Assembly: GCF_036959255.1 (NCBI RefSeq)
Contig: NZ_JAWMTI010000010.1
Span: 62,001 to 126,000 of the forward strand
Direction: 5' to 3'
DNA from: Olivibacter sp036959255
GTDB lineage: Bacteria > Bacteroidota > Bacteroidia > Sphingobacteriales > Sphingobacteriaceae
Length of the DNA stretch: 64,000 nt
Shown: positions 8,721 through 18,298 of the stretch, piece after piece
Layout of the letters: each line of letters begins with the position of its first letter
Numbering within the stretch: position 1 is the stretch's first letter
The notes under the pieces: model-generated
Seen by the model: only the letters and a program-made list of their open reading frames with translations
What the model was told of the DNA's origin: nothing
Database searches by the model: none
Made by a program: the position numbers and the translations under genes

Positions 8721-8876
8721 ATGATCAATTCTAGCTTAATTCCTCTATGCTCTTAACATATAGACAAGATACAAGTTTCATTTTCACTTAAAACAATTAT
8801 CCCAATGAAAAAGTCAAATATAAACATTTTGCATCCGACTCGCAGATCAGTTATTTTAAATAATATTTGGAAATAT

Positions 8877-8902
8877 CTACGAATATTTCGTAGTTTTACG
8901 AA
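8877..8902. promoter_or_regulatory. Overlapping operator dyads upstream of the BlaI-family gene
   Basis: CTACGAA-TAT-TTCGTAG (8877-8893) is a perfect 7-bp inverted repeat. It shares its right arm with TTCGTA-GTTT-TACGAA (8887-8902). Both sit 15-40 bases before the BlaI-family ATG, where this family usually binds its own promoter. The assignment as the BlaI site is inferred. Confidence 0.65.
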
Positions 8903-8916
8903 ACAAACATAATTAT

Positions 8917-9282
8917 ATGGAGAAGCTTAGTATTCAAGAAGAAGAAGCCATGCAGCTGATTTGGAAAAATAGTGGGGGTTTTGTAAAAGAATTGCTGGAT
9001 AGCATGCCTGACCCCAAAATCCCTTATACCACATTGGCGTCTACTTTGAAGAATTTAGAACGCAAGGGTTTTGTTAAATCTGTAAAATATGCTAATGCCT
9101 ATCGATATGAGCCGGTTGTTAGCGATCAGGAATACAAACGAGGATTTATGAACGGGTTCGTTAGCGAGTATTTTCGTAATTCGTACAAAGAGCTTGTCTC
9201 CTTTTTCGCGAAGGAGGAGAAAATTAGTGCACACGAATTGAAAGAGATTATTAAAATGATAGATGAACAAGATAAAGACTAG
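8917..9282 (+). CDS. BlaI/MecI/CopY-family transcriptional repressor
   Basis: 121 residues. N-terminal winged helix: EEEAMQLIWKNSGGFVKELLDSM, PKIPYTTLASTLKNLERKGFV, then a wing around YRYEPVVSDQEY. The C-terminal dimer/cleavage helices (about 80-121) follow the family pattern. It precedes an M56 BlaR1-type membrane protein by 2 bases, the usual repressor-sensor pair in which the M56 protein leads to repressor cleavage. Two inverted repeats directly upstream are probable autoregulatory operators. What it senses is unknown; no beta-lactamase gene is nearby. Confidence 0.93.
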   Translation: MEKLSIQEEEAMQLIWKNSGGFVKELLDSMPDPKIPYTTLASTLKNLERKGFVKSVKYANAYRYEPVVSDQEYKRGFMNGFVSEYFRNSYKELVSFFAKEEKISAHELKEIIKMIDEQDKD

Positions 9283-9284
9283 CT

Positions 9285-10748
9285 ATGCCTGAATGGATCG
9301 ACTATTTATTAAAAGCCAATTTATCAATTGCCTTGTTTTATACGGGCTATTACTTGTTTTTACGGAAGCTCACCTTTTATCGCCTAAATAGATATTATTT
9401 GATTGTCGGGCTCTTATTTTCTGCTCTCTATCCTCTCCTGGATCTTTCATTGTTTTTCGTTAAGGAGAATTCCATGAAAAGAAGCGAAATACAAATGATG
9501 ACTTGGGATGATTTGGTGACAACAGTGCCACAGAAAGATAGTTTCTGGATGGCAGTTACCATTCTGTTTTTATCTATTGTTCTTATTCTAATATCAAGAT
9601 TTTTCATTCAATTGATTAGTTTATTGAAGATTCATCGGAAATCCGAGATCGCAATTTTTGAAAGTTTTTGGTATCGCCAAATTTGGTTGAACATTTCCCC
9701 CTTTTCATTTTGGAAATCCATCTATTTGAATCAGTCGCTTCATACCGAAGATGCTTTAAGGGAAATCCTGAAACATGAAACCGAGCACGTTAGACAATTA
9801 CATACTATCGATGTACTATTTGTGGAAATCCTTACCATATGTTGTTGGTTTAATCCAGCCATTTGGTTAACTCGTTCGGCAATCAAAGAAAACCTAGAAT
9901 TTTTAACTGACCATAAAGTTCTTGAGAGTGGCGTAGATAAGAAAAAATATCAATATAGTCTTATTGATCTGACAAATCGGACTGTTTCTCCTGAGCTTAG
10001 CAATTATTTCAACTTTAACGCCTTAAAAAAAAGAATTATGATGATGAACAAGAAAAAATCTTCACCGCTGCACCTAGGCAAATATCTCTTCATTGTCCCT
10101 GCAGTGACCATTTCAGCGATGGTATTTACGGTAAGCAAGGCTTATCAAGAAGATGGAAATTTAATCCACTACAATTTACCCGATAGCGTGGCGCACACCG
10201 ATAACATTACCTTAAAAGGAGATGCCGTCGGTATTACAATTAAAGAACCAAACCGCTCCAATAAACCAGTATCTCAAACCGCGAATGAAAAGGGGCAGGC
10301 ACGGCCCTTGTATGTATTGGATGGAAGCGTAATGAAAGAAAATGAGGACCTTAGCATGATTGACCCGAATAGTATAGCCAGTGTTGAGGTGTTGAAGGAT
10401 CAAACAGCAACTAGTTTATACGGTAATAAGGGTGAAAATGGTGTCGTTTTAATTACGACCAAAGTTAAAAAATCGAATGCTGATCTTGATCTTCAGGCAA
10501 AAGGCAGTGAAGTCGAACCAGCACCTAATAAAATTCAACCATCCACTATTAAAATTAAAAAGATAACTTCTGCCGATGATAGTCAGGTTAGCACTTATCC
10601 TGAAAATGTTACTTATACGATAGACGGACAACTTGCCGATAAAGAATCAGTCGCATTATTAGAATCAGAACACATCGAGTCGATAAACGTGGTAAAAGAT
10701 AAAGCAAACGGGACAGGAACCATACATATAAAGACTAAAAAGAAATAG
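9285..10748 (+). CDS. BlaR1-type M56 peptidase with two TonB-plug-like C-terminal repeats
   Basis: 487 residues. The N-terminal half is an M56 membrane metallopeptidase: hydrophobic helices at about 8-26, 36-58 and 88-112, the zinc motif HETEH at 164-168, a downstream hydrophobic segment at 175-195, and the third-ligand region KENLEFLTDHKVLE (201-214). A fourth helix lies at about 267-285. The periplasmic tail then has PLYVLDGSVM...SIASVEVLKDQTATSLYG...GVVLITTK (341-393), which looks like part of a TonB-dependent receptor plug, and a second degenerate copy (443-485). Such tails are known in Bacteroidota BlaR1 homologues; their role, perhaps ligand or partner sensing, is not established. Confidence 0.9.
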   Translation: MPEWIDYLLKANLSIALFYTGYYLFLRKLTFYRLNRYYLIVGLLFSALYPLLDLSLFFVKENSMKRSEIQMMTWDDLVTTVPQKDSFWMAVTILFLSIVLILISRFFIQLISLLKIHRKSEIAIFESFWYRQIWLNISPFSFWKSIYLNQSLHTEDALREILKHETEHVRQLHTIDVLFVEILTICCWFNPAIWLTRSAIKENLEFLTDHKVLESGVDKKKYQYSLIDLTNRTVSPELSNYFNFNALKKRIMMMNKKKSSPLHLGKYLFIVPAVTISAMVFTVSKAYQEDGNLIHYNLPDSVAHTDNITLKGDAVGITIKEPNRSNKPVSQTANEKGQARPLYVLDGSVMKENEDLSMIDPNSIASVEVLKDQTATSLYGNKGENGVVLITTKVKKSNADLDLQAKGSEVEPAPNKIQPSTIKIKKITSADDSQVSTYPENVTYTIDGQLADKESVALLESEHIESINVVKDKANGTGTIHIKTKKK

Positions 10749-10772
10749 CAACAATCAGTCCTAACCAATGTC

Positions 10773-10802
10773 AATCCCTTAAACGAGTTTAAGGGATTTT
10801 TT
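10773..10802 (+). terminator. Terminator after the BlaI/BlaR1-type operon
   Basis: 11-bp stem AATCCCTTAAA / TTTAAGGGATT with loop CGAG and a T run. Confidence 0.9.
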
Positions 10803-11005
10803 GGTTTCTGTCGAGCTATTTTGTTAAGTTTGTTATTCATAAGAAAGAGCGAATGTTACGATGCGTTCTTTCAAAAAGCATAACCAATGAATTATGTATA
10901 AATAATGTTATGACAATTCTTTAGTGATTATTAGTTAGCGGAGATTTACAATACTATCCCTCATATTAATACTTGAAAAAGAGCTGTATTAAATAGAAAG
11001 ACACA

Positions 11006-11794
11006 ATGAATAAAGGAAAAGACGAACGCGGCGATATTACCATGATGGTCAATGGAAAAATAGCAACGGTGAGCTTTTACCATCCAAGTCATAACGCACT
11101 CCCTTCCTCCCTGCTTCGCAAGTTGGCTGACTCCATCAACCGGTTGGGTAAGGACAAGGCTATTCATGTTATTTTGTTAAAAAGCGAAGGAGAGAAAACA
11201 TTCTGCGCAGGTGCTAATTTTGATGAATTGTTGACTATTAGTAACGAAGATGAGGGAAAACTTTTCTTTTCAGGTTTTGCCAACGTAATTAATGCTATCC
11301 GCTTAGCTCGGCAACCCGTTATTGGTCGAATCCAAGGCAAAGCAATTGGGGGTGCTGTAGGTTTGATTGCAGCCTGCGATTATTGTTTCGCTACGATAGA
11401 CGCTTCCATTAAGTTGAGTGAATTATCGATTGGAATTGGTCCTTTTGTCATCGCTCCTGCTCTGCAACGGAAGATTGGGCTAAGCGCCTTTACTGAATTA
11501 ACCTTTAATCCTTTAATTTTTAAGAAGGCAGGGTGGGCACTTGAAAAAGGACTCTATCAGTCGGTACTGGACAGCATTGAAGCCATGGATAATTCCATAG
11601 ACGATTTTTGTAAGCAGTTGACCAATTACTCCTCCGTAGCACTTTATGAAATAAAAAAAAACCTCTGGCGTGAAACCAAACACTGGGATTTACTGTTAAC
11701 ATCCCAAGCTGAAATAAGTGGTAAACTAATTGTAAACAAAACAACAAAAGAGACTTTAAGTACGGTTAAATTCGGCAATAAGCCTGTTAAGTAA
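11006..11794 (+). CDS. Enoyl-CoA hydratase/isomerase (crotonase) family protein
   Basis: 262 residues. Crotonase fold with the two oxyanion-hole loops FCAGANFDEL (66-75) and RIQGKAIGGAVG (108-119), and Glu139 in KLSELSIGIGPFVIAP at the first catalytic Glu position. The GPFVIAP stretch, rather than the GAGG of true enoyl-CoA hydratases, resembles methylglutaconyl-CoA hydratases of leucine breakdown. The substrate is therefore uncertain. No other beta-oxidation gene is adjacent; the TetR and efflux genes follow after 114 bases, with a promoter between them. Confidence 0.85.
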   Translation: MNKGKDERGDITMMVNGKIATVSFYHPSHNALPSSLLRKLADSINRLGKDKAIHVILLKSEGEKTFCAGANFDELLTISNEDEGKLFFSGFANVINAIRLARQPVIGRIQGKAIGGAVGLIAACDYCFATIDASIKLSELSIGIGPFVIAPALQRKIGLSAFTELTFNPLIFKKAGWALEKGLYQSVLDSIEAMDNSIDDFCKQLTNYSSVALYEIKKNLWRETKHWDLLLTSQAEISGKLIVNKTTKETLSTVKFGNKPVK

Positions 11795-11876
11795 CAGATT
11801 AACATGGCCAATTGTAAAATCAGTATCATATTTCGGTACTTATTTTTTGCATAATATCGGGGTAACAAATAATTAG

Positions 11877-11884
11877 TACTTTTG
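11877..11884 (+). promoter_or_regulatory. -7 box TACTTTTG for the tetR-efflux operon
   Basis: Exact TAnnTTTG. It overlaps the first possible TTG codon (11882) of the TetR frame, so that codon cannot be the start if the promoter is real. Confidence 0.55.
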
Positions 11885-11908
11885 CTCCCGAATAAACGTT
11901 CGATTGAA

Positions 11909-12481
11909 TTGGAAAATACATCAGAGAAGAAGCAGGTTATACTAGATAACATGCTTGAGTTGATCGAAGAGCACGGTTTGCTCGGTGTTCCGATGAGCAT
12001 GCTTTCAAAAAAAGCAGGCGTTGCGGCGGGAACGATCTATCACTATTTTGATTCAAAAGATACGATTATTTTAGAGTTATTTGATTATGTAAGGAACAGC
12101 ATTTCAGATGAAATCTTCAGAATAAAAGATCGCTCAATGGATAATTATAGCGAACGATTTAAAGGCATATGGATCAATTTGTTTCAGTACTTCATCAAAT
12201 ATCCGAAAGTACTATCTTTCATGGAGCAGTTTTTTTCCAGCCCCTTTCAGCGGATGGTACAATCGACAGAGAGTCAGTTTTATGAAGATAATTTTTCCAG
12301 TTTCTTTGCAAGCGGAATAAATGCCGGTTTTATAAAAAAATATGAAATCCATATCGTAAGTTCGGTCTTCATGGGCGGATTGATAATTGCCGCTAAGAAA
12401 CAGAATAACGGTTATCATAACTTTACGGACAGTGAATTAAAAGATATGGCGACCATTATGTGGGACGGTCTTAAAATTTAG
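11909..12481 (+). CDS. TetR/AcrR-family repressor of the efflux operon
   Basis: 190 residues from a TTG at 11909. The N-terminal HTH is clear: KKQVILDNMLELIEEHG, MSMLSKKAGVAAGTIYHYFDSKDTII. The C-terminal ligand domain (about 60-190) is divergent, as usual. There is no upstream ATG in frame; the first ATG (11951) would remove half of HTH helix 1, and the TTG at 11882 lies in the promoter box, leaving TTG 11909 (or a non-standard codon near it) as the start. It lies 32 bases before the TolC gene in the same direction, so it probably represses its own operon. The inducer is unknown. Confidence 0.85.
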   Translation: MENTSEKKQVILDNMLELIEEHGLLGVPMSMLSKKAGVAAGTIYHYFDSKDTIILELFDYVRNSISDEIFRIKDRSMDNYSERFKGIWINLFQYFIKYPKVLSFMEQFFSSPFQRMVQSTESQFYEDNFSSFFASGINAGFIKKYEIHIVSSVFMGGLIIAAKKQNNGYHNFTDSELKDMATIMWDGLKI

Positions 12482-12513
12482 TTAATTACCAACAGATAGT
12501 TTATAAATAACAT

Positions 12514-13845
12514 ATGAAGTATACCTATTTAAGTTTATTGATTTTGTTGCTTACGGGCTTTAGTACCAAAGCACAAGATACGACGAATGTTAGTAACAAC
12601 ATTTCGCAAAATGCCACTTTGCAGGAATGCATTGACTTTGCTTTGAAGAATCAGGCGAGCGTTCAACAAGCTTTGATTGATGAGGAAATTGGCAAGAGAG
12701 ATATTGCATCTGCTCTATCGGGTTGGTTTCCACAAATAAGTGCTAACGCTTCTTATAATTATAATATCAAGATTCCTACAAACGTAATCGGCGATCAAGT
12801 AATTCAATTTGGTCAAAAACACACTTCTGCGGCGGTTCTTCAAGCAGATCAAAAGATTTTGGATCCATCTTTATTACAAGCTTCTAAAGCAGCTAAGTAT
12901 GTTAGGTTACAGAATGCGCAGAATACGGAGAACAGTCGAATTAATATCACGGTGGCAGTTAGTAAAGCCTTTTATGATGCGTTGACCAGTGAAGAGCAGA
13001 TAAAAATTATAGACGAAAATATCGCGAGAACCAAGAAACAATTAGCGGATGCAAATGCGCGTTACGAAACCGGTCTAGTCGATAAAACGGATTATAAAAG
13101 AGCACAGATTACTTTGAGTAATACCGAGGCCGAGAGGAAACGTACCGTAGAAATGCTTAAATATAAATATGCCTACTTAAAAGAGCTGATTGGCGTGGAT
13201 GTGAATCAACCGCTAGATTTGTCCTACGATGGAAAGACAATGGAAAACGAAATGTTGGTGGATACGACGCAGATCTTGCAGTTTGAGAGCCGCATTGAAT
13301 TCCAACAATTATTGACGCAGCAGCGTTTGCAACAAATTAATACACAATACAATAAATGGACTTTTTTACCGAATTTATCAGCTTTTTATAACTATGCTTG
13401 GGATTGGCGAACCAATAATGGATTTTCTAGCTTGTATGACGTAAGCTATCCACGTTCGGTTTTTGGCGTGACCCTCTCCTTCCCTATTTTCCAAGGAACA
13501 AAACGTATACAGGAAATTAAAAAGTCAAAATTACAGGAAAAGCGTATCGATTGGGATATTACCAATTTAAGAAATCAAATCAATACACAACATCAGCAAG
13601 CGCTGGCTACCTATAAGGCGAATTTAAATGATTGGAGAACTGCCAGGGAAAATGTTGAGCTGTCTAAGGAAGTTTATAATACCATTAAGTTACAGTACGA
13701 TGAAGGAATTAAAACTTATTTAGATTTAATGACCGCGGAAACAGATTTGCGTACTACTCAAATAAATTATTTAAATGCCTTATATGCAGTCCTATCTGGT
13801 AAGCTAGATGTACAACAGGCTCTTGGTAATATCTCTTATAAATAG
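12514..13845 (+). CDS. TolC-family outer membrane efflux protein
   Basis: 443 residues. Signal peptide of about 20 residues ending STKAQ. Two OEP repeats follow, with long coiled-coil helices rich in Gln, Asn and Ala (for example TLQECIDFALKNQASVQQAL, and the second repeat from about 255). The trimeric form makes the outer-membrane channel and periplasmic tunnel for the RND pump. It is second in the operon, 17 bases before the adaptor gene, so the whole tripartite pump is encoded together. Confidence 0.95.
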   Translation: MKYTYLSLLILLLTGFSTKAQDTTNVSNNISQNATLQECIDFALKNQASVQQALIDEEIGKRDIASALSGWFPQISANASYNYNIKIPTNVIGDQVIQFGQKHTSAAVLQADQKILDPSLLQASKAAKYVRLQNAQNTENSRINITVAVSKAFYDALTSEEQIKIIDENIARTKKQLADANARYETGLVDKTDYKRAQITLSNTEAERKRTVEMLKYKYAYLKELIGVDVNQPLDLSYDGKTMENEMLVDTTQILQFESRIEFQQLLTQQRLQQINTQYNKWTFLPNLSAFYNYAWDWRTNNGFSSLYDVSYPRSVFGVTLSFPIFQGTKRIQEIKKSKLQEKRIDWDITNLRNQINTQHQQALATYKANLNDWRTARENVELSKEVYNTIKLQYDEGIKTYLDLMTAETDLRTTQINYLNALYAVLSGKLDVQQALGNISYK

Positions 13846-13862
13846 CAATAAATCGAAATAAC

Positions 13863-15035
13863 ATGAATAGAAATTTAATACATTTTTTAGCCGTTTTATC
13901 TGGAAGTTTGGTATTATCTTCCTGTGGCAATAAGAATCAGCAAGGCCAGCAACGACCTGGTGCCGGTGGACCAGTTCCGGTTGCTATTGCATCCGTTCCT
14001 GAAGAGATTGTGAAAGGAATAAATAACTTTCCGGGAACGGTTGTAGCACTTAATCAAACTGAACTACGGGCAGAAGTGAATGGTTATGTTACAGCGATCT
14101 TAGTACAGGATGGCGCGACTGTAACAAAAGGGCAAAAATTATACGAGATTGACCGTACCCGTTATCAGGCAGCACAAGAACAAGCCAAAGCTAACTTAGC
14201 AATAGCGGAAGCTAACTTAAATAAAGTAAATAGAGATGTGGAGCGTTATAAACGCTTAGCCGAGCAGGATGCAATTGCCAAGCAGACGTTGGATTATGCA
14301 ATGACTGACTTAAATAATGCGCAAGCACAGGTAATGTCTGCAAGAGCTGCCTTAACTTCAGCAAGTACTGATTTGGAGCGTTCGGTTATTCGAGCTCCTT
14401 TCAATGGAACTATCGGTATTTCGCAAGTTCGTAGTGGCGCTTTAGTATCTGCCGGTACGACACTGATCAACACCATTTCATCTACTAATCCGATTGCTGT
14501 GGATTTCGCCGTTAATGAAAGAAACATCAAACAATTTGTAGATCTACAGAACAACAGTGCAGCTTCGTTAAAAGATTCGGTTATTACCTTGCAGCTGTCC
14601 GGTAATAATACGTATGAAAAACCAGGAAGAGTAAGCGCTATTGATCGCGCTGTTGACCCCTCTACAGGAACAATCACTGTAAGAGCATCCTTTGATAACC
14701 CTAACAATGTTTTAAGAGCAGGGATGAATGCAAATGTGCTGGTAAGTAGTAATTCTACTACAAAGCTACCGGTTATCCCCTATCAAGCTGTCATCGAACA
14801 ACTCGGTGAATTTAAAGTATATGTAGTTACGGACAGCAGTACCGTAATTCAGCAATCCGTAAAATTGGGTCAAAAAATAGCTGATAAAGTAGCGATTAAT
14901 GAAGGACTAAAAGCAGGCCAGCAAATTGTTGTTGAAGGAACACAAAATCTTCAACCGGGTGCTAAGGTAGTAGACCAAAGCAAAATGGAGACGCAAGCTC
15001 CTCAAGGTCAAGAACAAGGTTCAAGTAAGAAATAG
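13863..15035 (+). CDS. RND efflux periplasmic adaptor (AcrA/MexA family)
   Basis: 390 residues. Signal with lipobox VLSSC (Cys about 21), so it is anchored to the inner membrane as a lipoprotein. A barrel-sandwich hybrid half (LRAEVNGYVTAILVQDGATV) leads into a helical hairpin (about 95-165), the second lipoyl half (APFNGTIGISQVRSGALVSAG), a beta-barrel and a membrane-proximal domain. Its Gln-rich C-terminal tail is low complexity. Links the RND permease to the TolC-like channel. Confidence 0.95.
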   Translation: MNRNLIHFLAVLSGSLVLSSCGNKNQQGQQRPGAGGPVPVAIASVPEEIVKGINNFPGTVVALNQTELRAEVNGYVTAILVQDGATVTKGQKLYEIDRTRYQAAQEQAKANLAIAEANLNKVNRDVERYKRLAEQDAIAKQTLDYAMTDLNNAQAQVMSARAALTSASTDLERSVIRAPFNGTIGISQVRSGALVSAGTTLINTISSTNPIAVDFAVNERNIKQFVDLQNNSAASLKDSVITLQLSGNNTYEKPGRVSAIDRAVDPSTGTITVRASFDNPNNVLRAGMNANVLVSSNSTTKLPVIPYQAVIEQLGEFKVYVVTDSSTVIQQSVKLGQKIADKVAINEGLKAGQQIVVEGTQNLQPGAKVVDQSKMETQAPQGQEQGSSKK

Positions 15036-15052
15036 TTTATAATAAGCGAAAC

Positions 15053-18000
15053 ATGATATCTGAAGTATTTATAAAAAGGCCGGTAACCGCAATTGTCATT
15101 TCTGTATTATTAGTACTGATAGGTGCCATTGCGATTACTACGCTTCCTATTAGCCAGTATCCGGATGTAGCGCCCCCTACGGTTACCGTTACCGGGACCT
15201 ATACAGGCGCTGACGCCGCTACGGTGGAACAGACAGTAACTACCCCCATTGAGAGTCAAATTAATGGAACACCCGGCATGACCTATTTGCAATCAAATAG
15301 TACGTCGGACGGGCGTTCATCTATTACCGTCACTTTTGATGTTGGTACCGATATCGACATTGCTACACTCGATGTGCAAAATCGAGTGGGTATTGCGGAA
15401 CCAGCACTTCCTGAAGCTGTTAGACGTTTGGGAATTGTTACCCGGAAAGCCAACAACGATATATTGATGGTTGCCGGTTTGGTTTCTCCAAAAGGTACAC
15501 ATGATGAAAAATTCTTGTCCAACTATATTCAGATTTATGTAAAAGATGCACTTTTACGTGTAGCAGGTGTGGGCGACGTGCAAGCGTTCGGACAACCATT
15601 CAGTATGCGGGTATGGTTGGATGCGGATAAGTTATCGCGATTGAGCTTGACACCTGCTGATATCAGTGCTGCCATTCAAGAACAGAATTTACGTATACCA
15701 GGTGGTAGCGTGGGGGCAAAACCTCAATCTAATTCACAAGCTTTTGAATTTAACGTGATTCTAGATGGTGATTTGATCACACCTGATCAGTTTGAAAGTA
15801 TCATTGTCAAAACAAATGCAGACGGTTCTCTGGTATATTTAAAAGATGTTGCACGTATCGAATTGGGTGAGTTTGCTTACAGCACTTCTTCGAAAGTTAA
15901 TGGGCAGGTTGCATCCATGATGATGATTAATCAAATGCCCGGTGGTAATGCGGTTGAAACGGCTGAAGGTATAGAACAAGCTTTAGAAACACTTAAAAAA
16001 TCATTTCCGGACGATGTAGACTATGTTATCAGTTATGAAACAATCTCCATGGTAAAAGCTTCCATCAGCTCCGTAATTCATACCCTTGTTGAAGCGTTGG
16101 TATTGGTAACTGTTGTGGTATTCGTTTTCCTTCAAAGTTGGCGAGCTACATTGATTCCTGTATTAGCAATTCCTGTTTCCATTGTTGGTACCTTTATTTT
16201 CTTCATACTTTTAGGTTTTTCTGTCAATACATTGACCATGTTGGCCTTCGTTTTGGCCATTGGTATTGTGGTGGATGACGCCATTGTGGTCGTCGAGGCT
16301 GTGCAACATTACATTGACAATGAACACCTGTCTGCTAAGGATGCCACAAAAAAGGCTATGAAAGATATTACAGCACCCGTTATTGCCATTGCGCTTATAT
16401 TAGCGGCGGTGTTTGTACCAGTAGGTTTTATACCAGGGATGGTGGGTAAACTATACCAGCAATTTGCGATTACTATTGCCGTTTCTGTATTACTTTCTGC
16501 CTTTATCGCGCTTTCTCTAACACCTGCATTATGCTCGCTGATGCTAAAACCGATGAAGTTAGATAAGGATTCGAAAGGTTTGGATCGTATATTCTATTTG
16601 TTCAATTCTTGGTTTCATCGGGTTACCCAACGGTATTCCAAGGGTGTTCAGTGGTGTATAAAGAAAACGCCGTTAGTAATGATTTTGCTTATCTGTATCT
16701 TCGTTGGTACTTACGGTCTCTTCTCTGCGAAACCGAGCGGATTTATACCACAAGAAGATGCCGGCGTGTTCTTTATGGGTATTTCTTTACCTGAAGGAGC
16801 TTCTGCTGCCCGAACAAATGAGTATATGGATGAAATAACAAAGTATATACAGAAAGAAGTTCCGGAAGTACAAAATATCACGGCTATTTCGGGTATTAAT
16901 ATTTTGAACCGTGCATTTAAGTCTAGTGCGGCAACTTGTTTTGTGCAGTTGAAGCCCTGGGAAGAGCGTCATCGTTCGGTTACTGACATTACCGGGCAAC
17001 TGATGGGAAAATATATGGCTAATACGAAAGGTAGTCTGATAGCGGTAGCCCCACCTCCAATACCAGGTTTGGGTACAACGGGTGGTTTTACGATGGAAAT
17101 TGAAGAGCAACAAGCGGGGGATATTAAAGCTTTTGAAGGCGTTGTCGGTAAGTTTTTGATGGCTGCCAATCAACGTCCGGAAATAGCCATGGCTTACTCC
17201 TTGTTTAATACTAAAACACCGAATTACCGTGTGGAGGTTAATAGAGAACAAGCAAGGAAAATGGGTGTTCCAATTAATTCGGTTTATGGTACCATATCCG
17301 CTTATTTTGGTAGTAGTTATATCAATGACTTTGTATTATATGGGCGTACTTTCCGTGTGGTATCACAAGCTGACACCAACTTCAGAAAGCATATTGAAGA
17401 TATCAATAATCTTTATGTAACCAATACCAAAGGGACTTCGGTTCCATTGGGGACTTTAGTTGATTATAAAATTGTTGAAAACCCATCCATTATCAATCAC
17501 TTTAACATCTTCCGTGCCATTGAGGTTAGTGGTAACGCAGCACCGGGTTATAGTAGTGGTGATGCGCTAAATGCCCTGGAAGAAGTTGCGGCTCAAACGC
17601 TTCCCAACGGATATACTTATAGTTTTGCCGGGTTAAGTTTACAGGAGCTCGAGTCGGGTAATAAAACGGTAATGATCTTTGCGCTTTGTATCATTTTCGT
17701 ATTCCTGCTTCTGGCAGCCCTTTACGAAAGTTGGTCAGTTCCGTTCTCGATTTTGATGTCGGTGCCTGTTGGTGTGTTTGGAGCGATTTTAGCACTTACC
17801 TTCCTTCCAAAATTGGATAATAACATCTATGCGCAAATCGGTCTTGTCACACTGATTGGTTTGGCTGCAAAGAACGCGATTCTAATAGTGGAATTTGCCA
17901 AAGAAAGGGTTGACATGGGTATGGAATTGATAGCAGCTACCATAGATGCAGTCAAATTGAGATTACGCCCTATTGTGATGACTTCGATGGCCTTTATTTT

Positions 18001-18229
18001 GGGTATTATCCCATTGATGCTTTCAAGTGGAGCAGGTGCTGTCTCTCGTCAAACGATCGGTTGGACTGTATTTGGGGGAATGTTAGCGGCAACGCTGTTG
18101 GCGATTTTCTTTGTACCGGTATTGTTTGTTTTGATTACGCGTTTAGCTTATGGCAAAAAGAAGCTGGCCGAATTGCAAGCAAACTATAATCCTGATGATC
18201 ACAAAGACATGCTTCATTCAGAAGATTAG
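15053..18229 (+). CDS. RND multidrug efflux permease (HAE1, AcrB/MexB type)
   Basis: 1058 residues, the full HAE1 length. N-terminal helix MISEVFIKRPVTAIVISVLL followed by the porter domain, TM2-6, a second porter domain and TM8-12. The proton-relay Asp pair is seen in IGIVVDDAIVVVEAV (helix 4), and the partner Lys in GLAAKNAILIVEFAKER (helix 10). The N-terminal SQYPDVAPPTVTV is typical of drug rather than metal pumps (no CusA-type Met triad is evident). Last gene of the operon; a terminator follows 12 bases later. Confidence 0.97.
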   Translation: MISEVFIKRPVTAIVISVLLVLIGAIAITTLPISQYPDVAPPTVTVTGTYTGADAATVEQTVTTPIESQINGTPGMTYLQSNSTSDGRSSITVTFDVGTDIDIATLDVQNRVGIAEPALPEAVRRLGIVTRKANNDILMVAGLVSPKGTHDEKFLSNYIQIYVKDALLRVAGVGDVQAFGQPFSMRVWLDADKLSRLSLTPADISAAIQEQNLRIPGGSVGAKPQSNSQAFEFNVILDGDLITPDQFESIIVKTNADGSLVYLKDVARIELGEFAYSTSSKVNGQVASMMMINQMPGGNAVETAEGIEQALETLKKSFPDDVDYVISYETISMVKASISSVIHTLVEALVLVTVVVFVFLQSWRATLIPVLAIPVSIVGTFIFFILLGFSVNTLTMLAFVLAIGIVVDDAIVVVEAVQHYIDNEHLSAKDATKKAMKDITAPVIAIALILAAVFVPVGFIPGMVGKLYQQFAITIAVSVLLSAFIALSLTPALCSLMLKPMKLDKDSKGLDRIFYLFNSWFHRVTQRYSKGVQWCIKKTPLVMILLICIFVGTYGLFSAKPSGFIPQEDAGVFFMGISLPEGASAARTNEYMDEITKYIQKEVPEVQNITAISGINILNRAFKSSAATCFVQLKPWEERHRSVTDITGQLMGKYMANTKGSLIAVAPPPIPGLGTTGGFTMEIEEQQAGDIKAFEGVVGKFLMAANQRPEIAMAYSLFNTKTPNYRVEVNREQARKMGVPINSVYGTISAYFGSSYINDFVLYGRTFRVVSQADTNFRKHIEDINNLYVTNTKGTSVPLGTLVDYKIVENPSIINHFNIFRAIEVSGNAAPGYSSGDALNALEEVAAQTLPNGYTYSFAGLSLQELESGNKTVMIFALCIIFVFLLLAALYESWSVPFSILMSVPVGVFGAILALTFLPKLDNNIYAQIGLVTLIGLAAKNAILIVEFAKERVDMGMELIAATIDAVKLRLRPIVMTSMAFILGIIPLMLSSGAGAVSRQTIGWTVFGGMLAATLLAIFFVPVLFVLITRLAYGKKKLAELQANYNPDDHKDMLHSED

Positions 18230-18240
18230 TTAGTAGATCA

Positions 18241-18284
18241 AAAAAAAGCCGGCTTCACCTAAATGTGAGGCCAGCTTTTTTTGT
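18241..18284. terminator. Bidirectional terminator between the RND permease and DUF2147 genes
   Basis: Stem AAAAAAAGCCGGCTTCAC / GTGAGGCCAGCTTTTTTT with one mismatch and one wobble, flanked by A and T tracts. Confidence 0.85.
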
Positions 18285-18298
18285 CTCCTATAATTTAT

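Noticed and set aside
16787..17251. 154-codon minus-strand frame inside the RND permease gene
   Set aside because: Shadow of a strongly conserved gene; no domain-like sequence.
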